A stretch of DNA of 21,681 nt from Carnobacterium_A sp036639135. Lineage in GTDB: Bacteria > Bacillota > Bacilli > Lactobacillales > Carnobacteriaceae. Under the pieces are notes generated by a model. The model worked only from the letters and a program-made list of their open reading frames with translations, searched no databases and had not been told where the DNA came from. The number at the start of each line of letters is the position of its first letter. Position 1 is the first letter of the stretch. The DNA lies in NCBI GenBank assembly GCA_036639135.1, contig JAVWJE010000027.1, positions 1 to 21,681 of the forward strand, given 5' to 3'. This document shows, piece by piece, positions 14,946 through 21,681 of the stretch. The position numbers and the translations under genes are program-made.

Positions 14946-16652
14946 CTATTTTTCAACTAACGATTTTTTCAGCAAGACTACTGCTCCATACGGGCCTAAA
15001 GTAATGCAATTGCCTTCAATACAGTTCCCTTCATTTTGAAGCAATACCTGCCATTTATTTTCTGTCATTCCATTTTGAGAAACTCTTTCATTTATATTTG
15101 AAAAATTACAGAAAATGACGGCCTGTTGATCTCCCAATATTCGTTCATAACTGTATAAACTTTCTTTCATTTCAATCATACGAAAGATTCCTTCAGTAAA
15201 AACAGGCATTTTTTTATACTTCAAGACCTTTTTATAATAAGATAAGATACTTTCAGGGTCTTTTTCTTCTTCATAAACGTTATACTTTTCTTCTCTATTT
15301 ACGCCACTCCAAGGCGCCATTGTTGAAAAGCCAGCATACTCAGAGCTATCCCATTGCATGATTCCTCGACTTACGTCACGTGCTGTAGCGTTTAATTCCA
15401 TTAAAATGTGTTCTTCCGTGTAACCTAAATCTTTGGATTTTGCATAAAAAGCTGTTGCCCCTGGTGTCTCAAAATCATGCGGATTGGTACGATTTAAATT
15501 ACACATTCCTAATTCCTCACCGTAATAAATAAAAGGGATGCCTTTTTGTAAATACATGAGTGTTGCTAACATTTTACTGCTATTATTGCGGTATTGCCTC
15601 TCATCTCCAAAACGAGAAACAGCTCGTGGCATATCATGATTATTCCAATAAAGTGTTGGACCGCCAAATGGATCTAATTTATTTTGCCACTCAATCATCG
15701 TGTTTTTAAATTCTTTTATATCTAAGACAGAATGTTGCATATTGAATGGTAAGCGACTATCTTTAACTGAATGATCTTCGGGAAAGAGCATAAAGGAAAT
15801 AATCGCATCACACATATCATTTTTTGGGTCAGTGTAACTGACTGCTATGTCTGCATCAGCAGACGCTGCTTCTCCTAAAATAAAAACATCTGGATTAACT
15901 TTTCTTAAAGCACTAGTGAGTTCTTGAATGTAGTTTTTTATATTGGGCAAATTTTTATTAATTTCTTGAGCAGAGACAATTTCATGATTATCTATGGATA
16001 CCTTACTTGAGAAATCATCAAGTTTATCTAAATGAATAAAAGCATCTAATCGAAACCCATCTATTCCTTTATCTAACCAAAATTCACCAATATCTTGTAT
16101 CGCCTTTTCGACATGGGGGTTATCCCAATTCAAGTCAGGCATTTCTTTTTTAAATAAGTGAAAATAAAATTGTTCCCCTACTGGTTCTTTTTCCCACACT
16201 GAACCTCCAAAGATAGAAGCCCAGTTATTAGGTAAATCTCCATTTGGCAAAGCATCTCGCCAGATATAAAAATTTCTGTGTGGATTATCAGGCCCTTTTA
16301 GAGCTTCTTTAAACCAATTGTGTTCAACAGAGGTGTGATTAAGCACAAAATCAAATACAACTCTTAAATCTCGTTTATGTGCTTCTTCAATGAGTTTATC
16401 AATGTCTTCCATCGTACCGAAAAGAGGATCAATAGTATAATAATCAGAAACATCATACCCATTATCAACTTGTGGAGATTTGAAAATCGGATTTAACCAA
16501 ATCGTATTCACTTCCAATTGTTTAATATAATCTAATTTTTGAATAATTCCCCTTAAATCTCCAATTCCGTTTCCAGTTGTGTCTTTGAAACTCCTTGGAT
16601 AGACTTGATAAACAATCGCATTTTCCCACCATTTTGACTTGTCTTTTTCCAT
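14946..16652 (-). CDS. Alpha-glucosidase (GH13_31), tandem paralogue
   Basis: A 568-residue intracellular GH13_31 hydrolase with nucleophile D203 in GFRLDAF, acid/base E261 in LGEAAS and stabiliser D340 in WNNHD. Ala204 follows the nucleophile, again pointing to alpha-1,4 rather than alpha-1,6 preference (family knowledge applied to this sequence). It is clearly the sister of the adjacent GH13_31 gene: shared stretches include GGPTLYWNNHDM, NNWAS.FGGSVWEKEP and SSKMLATLMYLQKGIPFI. The metal loop reads DTTGNGIGD, with Thr and Asn replacing the usual Asn and Asp. The ATG follows AGGAAGGAAG. It stands alone between two terminators; I found no cre-like palindrome in the 160 bp upstream, unlike its sister, so its regulation may differ. 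Confidence 0.85.
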   Translation of the reverse strand: MEKDKSKWWENAIVYQVYPRSFKDTTGNGIGDLRGIIQKLDYIKQLEVNTIWLNPIFKSPQVDNGYDVSDYYTIDPLFGTMEDIDKLIEEAHKRDLRVVFDFVLNHTSVEHNWFKEALKGPDNPHRNFYIWRDALPNGDLPNNWASIFGGSVWEKEPVGEQFYFHLFKKEMPDLNWDNPHVEKAIQDIGEFWLDKGIDGFRLDAFIHLDKLDDFSSKVSIDNHEIVSAQEINKNLPNIKNYIQELTSALRKVNPDVFILGEAASADADIAVSYTDPKNDMCDAIISFMLFPEDHSVKDSRLPFNMQHSVLDIKEFKNTMIEWQNKLDPFGGPTLYWNNHDMPRAVSRFGDERQYRNNSSKMLATLMYLQKGIPFIYYGEELGMCNLNRTNPHDFETPGATAFYAKSKDLGYTEEHILMELNATARDVSRGIMQWDSSEYAGFSTMAPWSGVNREEKYNVYEEEKDPESILSYYKKVLKYKKMPVFTEGIFRMIEMKESLYSYERILGDQQAVIFCNFSNINERVSQNGMTENKWQVLLQNEGNCIEGNCITLGPYGAVVLLKKSLVEK

Positions 16653-16766
16653 TTTGCTCTTCCTTCCTGTGTTTCTTTATTATCTTCAGTTTAAACAAAC
16701 TTCGAAATGATAGCTAAAATAAGGACTTCTTTTAAAACAATGATTCCGTTTATTTTAAATCAACAT

Positions 16767-16803
16767 AAAAAAACCAGCTGTTCTCATTTAATGAGAGCAG
16801 CTG
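16767..16803 (-). terminator. Terminator of the malR-lipid kinase unit
   Basis: Arms CAGCTGTTCTCATT (16775-16788) and AATGAGAGCAGCTG (16790-16803) pair almost completely, with one G-U or mismatch. On the minus strand the stem is followed by seven U residues (16773-16767). It lies 12 bp after the stop of the lipid kinase gene. Confidence 0.85.
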
Positions 16804-16815
16804 ATGTTATTAAAA

Positions 16816-17733
16816 CTATTTTTTCTTTTTAAAGTCATCACTCGGTACATATACAGACACTAATTTGTGCATGACTTCTAAATGAATAGGGAAATCAGGT
16901 CCTTGATCGCCATCTACTGTAGTCGTGAAAATTTTGTGTTGCTTTATCTTCATATCAGCTACTTTAAATCTCTTTAAAACAAGTTTATCTGAATAATTTT
17001 CGTCGTCACGAATTAGTTCTGGAATAAGTTTCATCTTTTCTGCAGCAGTTGATTCTTTCAAACAAAGCATGTTTAAATAACCATCATCAATTTCAGCTGA
17101 AGAAAATACAGTTTCTATTCCAGTAACCGACTGGCTTAATCCGATTAAGACCATACTAAAATCGTCTTCAAAGTTCGTACCATCTAAAGTCATTTGGAAG
17201 GTTGATGTTTCATCATCACTTAAGGCTTTCACTCCTTCAAAAACATAAGCTAATGGTCCAAATTTAGATTTAGATTCTTCATCAACTTCCTGAACCGTTT
17301 CTGGTATAGCTCCTACTGAAACGGTGCTAATGAAATATAAATCATTCACTTTTCCAATATCAATTTCCTTTTTATGAGTAAAATCTAATTGACTAATGGC
17401 CTCTTCCGGGTTCATGGAAATACTCATAGACCGGGCAAAATTATTTATCGTCCCTGTCGGTATAACCCCAACTGTTGGTTTATAATCTTGTTTTGCAATA
17501 CCGTTGATACCTTCATTTACGGTTCCATCACCACCTATTAAAAAAACTGAATCAAACTTTCCTAAAGATGCTTGTGAAGCGAATCTTTCAGCATCTCCGC
17601 TTTTTTTTGTTTCATTTATGACACTTTCTATAGAATGTTCAGCTAAGCGATTTTGTAATTGTTTCACGTATTCTTTTGCTTGTTCGCTGCCTGAGGAAGG
17701 ATTCACGATAATCATAGCTTTCATGTCTTTCAT
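16816..17733 (-). CDS. Diacylglycerol kinase family lipid kinase
   Basis: A 305-residue cytoplasmic protein of the DAGK_cat/YegS family, which phosphorylates diacylglycerol or related lipids with ATP. The N-terminal domain shows MIIVNPSSGS (7-16), the ATP-binding GGDGTVNE (67-74) and the downstream PTGTINNFARS motif. A C-terminal beta-sandwich ends with the TVDGDQGPDFP segment, where DGE is more usual. Length is normal. In-frame TTG (17742), ATG (17733) and ATG (17724) codons compete; GGGAGG lies 11 bases before the ATG at 17733, which is chosen. It is 33 bp downstream of the LacI-family regulator gene with no terminator between, so the two are probably cotranscribed. No link between lipid kinase activity and maltose use is evident. 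The exact substrate is unknown. Confidence 0.85.
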   Translation of the reverse strand: MKDMKAMIIVNPSSGSEQAKEYVKQLQNRLAEHSIESVINETKKSGDAERFASQASLGKFDSVFLIGGDGTVNEGINGIAKQDYKPTVGVIPTGTINNFARSMSISMNPEEAISQLDFTHKKEIDIGKVNDLYFISTVSVGAIPETVQEVDEESKSKFGPLAYVFEGVKALSDDETSTFQMTLDGTNFEDDFSMVLIGLSQSVTGIETVFSSAEIDDGYLNMLCLKESTAAEKMKLIPELIRDDENYSDKLVLKRFKVADMKIKQHKIFTTTVDGDQGPDFPIHLEVMHKLVSVYVPSDDFKKKK

Positions 17734-17766
17734 GGCTTTCAAAACCTCCCATTCTTTTCTTATACT

Positions 17767-18723
17767 TTAGTTAATTGTTTTTGTTGTTCCTCTGATAACC
17801 AATTCTGGCTTAAATAAGATAGAACCTTGGGAAATACCTTTTTGATCAATTTTATTTAGCAACATTTTAGCACATGCAGCCCCCATTTCAATTACAGTTT
17901 GCTTTACAGTCGTTAATTGCGGGAAAGCAATCTGATCTAGAAATACACCATCATGACCAATAATTCCAAAATCGTTTGGGATATCTCCACCCATCTCAAT
18001 AATACCGCGTTCAATACCTAATGCCAAACGATCTGAACTACAAATAAAAATTGTGTTAGGTGAAAAATCAGACCAATTATCCTTAATGAATTTAGCAGCT
18101 TGCCTAGAGTGATTTCCAAAACGAAACACTTGGGATTCCATCTTGTTTTTCTCCATTGTTTGAAGGTACCCAAATTCTCTCGATAGTTCGAATAACTCAT
18201 CAATATCTATTCCAATAAAGATGACCTTTTGGTACTTAGAATCTATCGCATATTGTGTAGCTAATGAAATACCAGCTTTGTTATCTGAATCAACAAAATC
18301 ATAACCATGACGGTTTTCTCCAAATAATACGACTGGTTTATTTGCACCACTAATCCAATCATAATCTTTTTCTCGAACTCCACACATTATGTAACCATCA
18401 CAAGTCCCAATATCAAAGTTATTTTTTGTAACTAACTGCAAAGAATAATGACGTGCATCTAGCTCTTGAGCTATTCCAGTTAACAAGTTCATATAATAAG
18501 GTTCTGTTGTATCCATTTCTTCTAGGATAAATAACTTAATAATTTGGGTCCGATTATTTACTAAAGCTTTGGCAGCTACATTAGGACGATAGTTCAATTC
18601 TGCCATTGCTTTAAAAACCAGTTCTTTTAGTTCATCCGTAACTTGCTCGGGATGATTAATAACACGAGAAACGGTCATTTTAGAAACATTTGCTTTTTTT
18701 GCAACATCATTTAATGTTGTCAT
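17767..18723 (-). CDS. malR: LacI-family transcriptional regulator, MalR-like
   Basis: A 318-residue DNA-binding regulator. The N-terminal helix-turn-helix is at 2-22 (TLNDVAKKANVSKMTVSRVIN). The hinge follows near residues 46-58 (YRPNVAAKALVNN), then a periplasmic-binding-protein-like effector domain with IIGHDGV and the C-terminal PELVIRGTT typical of LacI proteins. AAGGAAG lies 8 bases before the ATG. It heads a bicistron with the lipid kinase gene. Its position beside a maltodextrin locus with LacI-type palindromes makes it the likely local regulator, binding maltose or a related ligand. The symbol malR rests on family and context; another sugar-specific LacI regulator is possible. Confidence 0.8.
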   Translation of the reverse strand: MTTLNDVAKKANVSKMTVSRVINHPEQVTDELKELVFKAMAELNYRPNVAAKALVNNRTQIIKLFILEEMDTTEPYYMNLLTGIAQELDARHYSLQLVTKNNFDIGTCDGYIMCGVREKDYDWISGANKPVVLFGENRHGYDFVDSDNKAGISLATQYAIDSKYQKVIFIGIDIDELFELSREFGYLQTMEKNKMESQVFRFGNHSRQAAKFIKDNWSDFSPNTIFICSSDRLALGIERGIIEMGGDIPNDFGIIGHDGVFLDQIAFPQLTTVKQTVIEMGAACAKMLLNKIDQKGISQGSILFKPELVIRGTTKTIN

Positions 18724-18783
18724 ATTTAATACTTCCTTTTCTAATTTTCATTCTTTAATCATCCGCTTTAGTCATACATCGTA

Positions 18784-18812
18784 ATGCAATCATTATTTTT
18801 TAAAGATTGCAT
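18784..18812. repeat. Inverted repeat upstream of malR
   Basis: Perfect 8-bp arms ATGCAATC (18784-18791) and GATTGCAT (18805-18812) are separated by 13 AT-rich bases, 61 bp before the malR ATG. It could be an autoregulatory operator or a leader hairpin. It does not resemble the GTTAMCGGTAAC palindromes elsewhere in the locus. Confidence 0.4.
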
Positions 18813-18872
18813 GCATTTGGACACGAGTGGATATGGTCACAAATTAGAAGTTCAACTAATTAGTGATATATG

Positions 18873-18908
18873 AAAAGATGACAGCAAAACAAATTCTATT
18901 TACTGTCA
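18873..18908 (-). terminator. Probable terminator of perR
   Basis: Arms TGACAGCAAA (18879-18888) and TTTACTGTCA (18899-18908) pair over 10 bp with one wobble. On the minus strand the stem is followed by TCTTTTC, a short U-rich tail. It lies 10 bp past the perR stop codon. The weak U-tract keeps confidence moderate. Confidence 0.6.
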
Positions 18909-18918
18909 CTAGTGCTTA

Positions 18919-19362
18919 TTATTCATTTCCCATTAGCATTTGACATTCAGGACAAATCCCATAAACTTCCATCCGATGATTAGTTACTTTATACCCTGTT
19001 AAGTTATGAGCTGTTTCTTCAATATCTTCCAGTCCAGGATAATAGATATCTTCAATTTTTCCACAATTTTCGCAAATAGCATGATAATGTTGAGTTGTAG
19101 CAAAATCGAAACGACTTGAGCCATCTCCATAAGTCATCTCTTTTACGAATCCAATTTTTGTGAACAGACGTAAATTGTTGTAAATAGTAGCCACACTTAC
19201 ATTAGGAAATTTTTCAACTAACGAACGATAAATATCATCTGCTGTTGGATGGCTATCCGATTCTATTAAATATTCTAAGACTGCATAACGTTGAGGGGTG
19301 ATACGAATATTAGATGCTTTTAATTTTTCCACTGATTGAAGGACCATTTGATTAGTTGCCAT
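18919..19362 (-). CDS. perR: Peroxide-responsive repressor PerR (Fur family)
   Basis: A 147-residue Fur-family regulator. The N-terminal winged helix is followed by a dimerisation domain. The regulatory metal ligands H38, D86, H92, H94 and D105 match the Bacillus subtilis PerR set H37, D85, H91, H93, D104 with a constant offset of one. The Asp at 105 (GKIED) is the residue that separates peroxide-sensing PerR from iron-sensing Fur. Structural zinc cysteines are C97/C100 and C137/C140. An ATG six codons upstream (19380) has no ribosome-binding site, whereas GGAG lies 12 bases before the ATG at 19362, whose product also matches the usual PerR length. It is monocistronic and unrelated in function to the maltose locus. 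Confidence 0.9.
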   Translation of the reverse strand: MATNQMVLQSVEKLKASNIRITPQRYAVLEYLIESDSHPTADDIYRSLVEKFPNVSVATIYNNLRLFTKIGFVKEMTYGDGSSRFDFATTQHYHAICENCGKIEDIYYPGLEDIEETAHNLTGYKVTNHRMEVYGICPECQMLMGNE

Positions 19363-19454
19363 AGCTTTATCACTCTCCATTTTACTGGTTTACTTTTTAA
19401 TTAGATTTTTTTAAGACACTTTCAATACGAAATATCTTTATCTTTATTTGCTTA

Positions 19455-19483
19455 ATAATAACGTTTATCACATAAGAATGCAA
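19455..19483 (-). promoter_or_regulatory. Promoter of perR
   Basis: On the minus strand TTGCAT (19478-19483) is followed after 17 bases by TATTAT (19455-19460), about 93 bp before the perR ATG. I could not see a convincing PerR box overlapping it. The rest of the 354-bp intergenic region (19363-19716) holds only this promoter and the divergent one for the exporter-like gene. Confidence 0.6.
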
Positions 19484-19621
19484 CAATATCCCATTGGTGC
19501 ACCTTCGATTTGAATATAACAAATAATTTTGTCTTTTGTTCTTTAATAAACACAAAAAAAGAACGATGAAACAATTTTAAAAAACTAATTTACTTAAAAT
19601 GCACTTTACCTATACATTCTC

Positions 19622-19650
19622 TTCTCATTGCTATGATTATTTGTTAAAAT
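19622..19650 (+). promoter_or_regulatory. Extended -10 promoter of the exporter-like gene
   Basis: A weak -35 TTCTCA (19622-19627), 17 bases, then TGTTAAAAT, an extended -10 with TG one base before TAAAAT (19645-19650). It lies 66 bp upstream of the start codon. Confidence 0.5.
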
Positions 19651-19716
19651 GAAGGTATTACAATACTGAACTTAACTATAACTTGAAATAATTCTGCGGG
19701 AGAGAGGATATCTTTT

Positions 19717-20819
19717 ATGAAAATTGGAGCAAGGACGATGAAAACTGGTCTAGCCATTACTCTTGCTTTAGCCATACCTTATTTATTAAACATGAACACT
19801 GCAGCCGTCTTAGCTGCTATATCGGCAATTTTTGCATTACAACCTTCTTTAAAACGATCAGTTAAGACACTAAAAGATAGAGTCTTCGCTAATATAGTTG
19901 GTGGTGTGTTAGCTATTATTGTTAATATCACATTGGGCAACCATTTTATTTTTATTGGAATGGCAGCTGTTTTACTCATTGCCATCTTGAATCAATTTAA
20001 TCTAGGACCTGTTATTGGTTTAGCAACCGTAACGTTAGTTGTCATCATGATGAGTCCTGGAGAGAATTTCGTTTTTTCAGCTACTATTCGAATCTTAGCG
20101 ACATTGCTGGGTGTGGTTATTGCATTTTTAGTTAATACCCTTTTCTTTCCTCCTAAATACGAAGAAAAAATGTTTCATTTGATCGATTATACAACTTCTG
20201 AAATTATGAAGTGGATTAGAGCTAGTGTACGAAAAAATAGCGAATTCTCTATTTTANNNNNNNNNNGGATTTAAAATGGGTACATTCTGAGTTAGTTCGA
20301 TTAGAGACCTATTACTCTTTATTCAAAGATGAAGGGACGTACTCCCGAAAGAAAAACCGATCCCAGATATTAAGAAAAATCGTTGTTTATCGTCAAATCA
20401 TCTCAACAACCAAAGCTGCATACAACTTAGCTGACACCTTGCATCAAAATGAGAACTCTTTTAACCACTTTCCAGAAGAATTAAGAATTCAAATTCGAGA
20501 ACGCTTAGAAACTCTTTTGAGTGCTCATGAGCAAATTTTATTGAAATTTAATGGACGAGTTGCTCCAAATGAAGTGAATTTTATTGACTACAAAGAATCG
20601 CTTAGAACAAAATTTATGCATTCTTTCTTTGATGAAGCGAACATGGAGGCTGAAGTAAATAAGGATTACACTCAAAGTAATGCGGTAATTCATATTATGT
20701 CTAGTATTTTAAATTATGAAGAATACCTAAATCGTTTAAATACTTTAGTAACTAGCTATAAAGGAAACATAAGAAGCCCGCAAACAACTATTGACAACAT
20801 CGAACACATTGAACAATAG
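19717..20819 (+). CDS. Aromatic acid exporter (ArAE/DUF939) family membrane protein, interrupted by an N gap
   Basis: One gene of about 367 codons split by a 10-N gap at 20257-20266. The N-terminal part (about 180 residues) has five or six membrane helices with the family pattern (KTGLAITLALAIPYLL, AAISAIFALQPSLKRS, FANIVGGVLA, MMSPG) and ends in NTLFFPPKYE, where the soluble domain begins. After the gap, in frame from 20268, translation gives DLKWVHSELVRLETYYSLFKDE and continues without a stop into the sequence containing the internal Met at 20439 and on to the stop at 20819. It is a helical, charged cytoplasmic domain. AGAGG lies 9 bases before the ATG. It is the only plus-strand gene here. 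Substrate unknown; members of the family are putative aromatic acid or FUSC-like transporters. Confidence 0.8.
20257..20266. other. Assembly gap (10 N) inside a gene
   Basis: Ten undetermined bases. As drawn they put the two halves of the exporter-like gene out of frame. If the gene is intact, the true number of missing bases must leave remainder 2 on division by 3, so 10 is not the real length. Confidence 1.
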
Positions 20820-20820
20820 T

Positions 20821-20864
20821 AAAAAGTCTTTGATTGGTTTTTTAATTCCAATCAAAGACTTTTT
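20821..20864. terminator. Bidirectional terminator between convergent genes
   Basis: Perfect 17-bp arms (20821-20837 and 20848-20864, core AGTCTTTGATTGG and its complement) enclose a 10-base T-rich loop. The arms begin with AAAAA and end with TTTTT, so U-runs exist on both strands. It sits 1 bp after the exporter-like gene stop and 11 bp after the stop of the converging minus-strand gene, serving both. Confidence 0.9.
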
Positions 20865-20875
20865 AAATTTAATTT

Positions 20876-21681
20876 TTATTTTCCAGTTGTTGTATCAACA
20901 GGTACCATCAACTCTTTATTAAATAGGCTAGAATAAATTTCGTTCCCTTTGTCATTCAAAGTTTTTCCATCTTCAGCTAATGTACTTTCAAGAACAAGAT
21001 CTGTTGATTCTAGTTCACCATTAAATGCTTCATGTAAATCGAAAAGCGGAAGATTATTTTCTTTGACCTTTTCTAAAACACTATCTAAGTAACTGGTATA
21101 AATTAATGTTCTCGAATTGTAGTCTTCTTTTCTAGAACTACTTGGATTAGGTGTTACAAAAACAATTAATGCATCTGGCAATGCTTGTTTGATAGCTTCA
21201 TAATCTTGTATAATATAATCTGTAGAATCTGATAAACTAATGTCTCTTACTTGATCACCATAAATAGGGATTTGAAAGAATACAAGATCTGGGTTTTCCT
21301 CTTTTAGTGATGAAACCGTGTTTTCTTCCAATAATCGATAAGAATCAAAATTAGGCAATGCTACATAATTGAATTTTACTTGTTCATTCGCTTGTTCATT
21401 TATATATTTTCCGACTGAAAGAAGCCAATTCTCAGATTTTGAAAAATCCCCATAAAAGCTAACAACTTTTTTCCCATCATCTTTTGGCACAGTCGATATG
21501 TAATCTAATATAGTTTTTTGATTTCTATTTTTTTCAAATGCTTCGGTTTTTGATACCTCATTTTTTTCTTTCTTTAAATCTGTATCATTTTTATTTATTT
21601 GAGAAGATCCATTTGTTTCTAATAATTCTAATTTTTGTTTTTTCTGATAATCTTGACCAAACCAAACAACTCCAATTGTCA
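20876..21681 (-). CDS. SGNH/GDSL-hydrolase-like membrane-anchored protein (5' end outside window)
   Basis: The frame is open from the right edge to the stop at 20876, giving at least 268 residues; the start lies beyond the window. The visible N-terminus is hydrophobic (TIGVVWFG), probably the end of a membrane anchor. A highly charged Lys/Glu/Asn linker of about 60 residues follows, then a domain of about 200 residues. That domain begins KKVVSFYGDFSKSENW, has alternating beta/alpha segments (LVFFQIPIYGDQ, ALIVFVTPNPSSSR, LPLFDLHEAF) and ends LNDKGNEIY, the layout of SGNH esterases. The usual GDS reads GDFS, and the C-terminal DxxH is not evident, so activity is uncertain. It is likely extracytoplasmic. 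An internal GTG at 21490 is not the real start, because the upstream frame is open and coding-like. Confidence 0.6.
   Translation of the reverse strand, partial: TIGVVWFGQDYQKKQKLELLETNGSSQINKNDTDLKKEKNEVSKTEAFEKNRNQKTILDYISTVPKDDGKKVVSFYGDFSKSENWLLSVGKYINEQANEQVKFNYVALPNFDSYRLLEENTVSSLKEENPDLVFFQIPIYGDQVRDISLSDSTDYIIQDYEAIKQALPDALIVFVTPNPSSSRKEDYNSRTLIYTSYLDSVLEKVKENNLPLFDLHEAFNGELESTDLVLESTLAEDGKTLNDKGNEIYSSLFNKELMVPVDTTTGK

Noticed and set aside
18018..18203. Minus-strand frame inside malR
   Set aside because: Alternative frame of the LacI-family gene with no independent support.
18813..18870. Candidate malR promoter (TTGAAC, 16 bases, TATCCA)
   Set aside because: The -10 matches consensus at only three positions; too weak to list as a feature.
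19381..19480. Possible PerR box for perR autoregulation
   Set aside because: The AT-rich sequence offers partial matches only; none fits the TTATAATNATTATAA pattern well enough.
1..21681. CRISPR array, insertion sequence, prophage, toxin-antitoxin or other defence system
   Set aside because: No regularly spaced repeats, transposase, integrase or such gene pair was seen; the window reads as a conventional carbohydrate-use locus with housekeeping neighbours.

Overview
The window is AT-rich DNA from a low-GC Gram-positive bacterium of the Lactobacillales. Gene content and protein style (PerR, a MalC/MalD/MalA module, maltose phosphorylase with beta-phosphoglucomutase, a DexB-type glucosidase) fit Carnobacterium or a close relative; the genus is an inference. 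Nearly everything is on the minus strand. The core is a large locus for uptake and intracellular breakdown of maltose, maltodextrins and probably isomalto-oligosaccharides.

Layout in minus-strand transcription order (right to left). An SGNH/GDSL-like membrane-anchored protein runs off the right edge. It converges on a plus-strand aromatic acid exporter-like membrane protein gene that is interrupted by a 10-N gap, and a strong shared hairpin terminator separates the two. Next come perR with its own promoter and terminator, then a bicistron of a LacI-family regulator (malR-like) and a lipid kinase of the diacylglycerol kinase family, ending in a terminator. A GH13_31 alpha-glucosidase gene follows with its own terminator. 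A second GH13_31 gene, with a cre/LacI-type operator and promoter in front, is paired with a neopullulanase/cyclomaltodextrinase gene and ends in a terminator. A solitary maltodextrin-binding lipoprotein gene (malE2) has its own promoter and operator. After a 39-N assembly gap comes the main operon: malE1, malC, malD, malA (DUF1189), mapA, pgmB and dexB, closed by a terminator. The left edge (1-190) carries tandem minus-strand promoters and a leader resembling those of rRNA operons, so a 16S rRNA gene probably begins just outside the window.

How the genes work together. MalE1 and/or MalE2 would capture maltodextrins and MalC/MalD import them; no ATPase gene is present, so a shared MsmK/MalK-type ATPase elsewhere is implied. 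Inside the cell, the neopullulanase and the two alpha-glucosidases whose nucleophile is followed by Ala trim oligosaccharides. Maltose phosphorylase yields glucose plus beta-glucose 1-phosphate, and PgmB converts the latter to glucose 6-phosphate. The DexB-type enzyme (Val after the nucleophile) would remove alpha-1,6 branches. Three palindromes of LacI/CcpA type lie upstream of malE1, malE2 and the second glucosidase, suggesting joint control by MalR and/or CcpA.

No clearly new system is visible. The points most worth a second look are the twin binding proteins with separate control, the malR-lipid kinase pairing, the function-unknown MalA membrane protein translationally coupled to mapA, the apparent linkage split among three GH13_31 paralogues, and the SGNH protein with a non-canonical catalytic motif.
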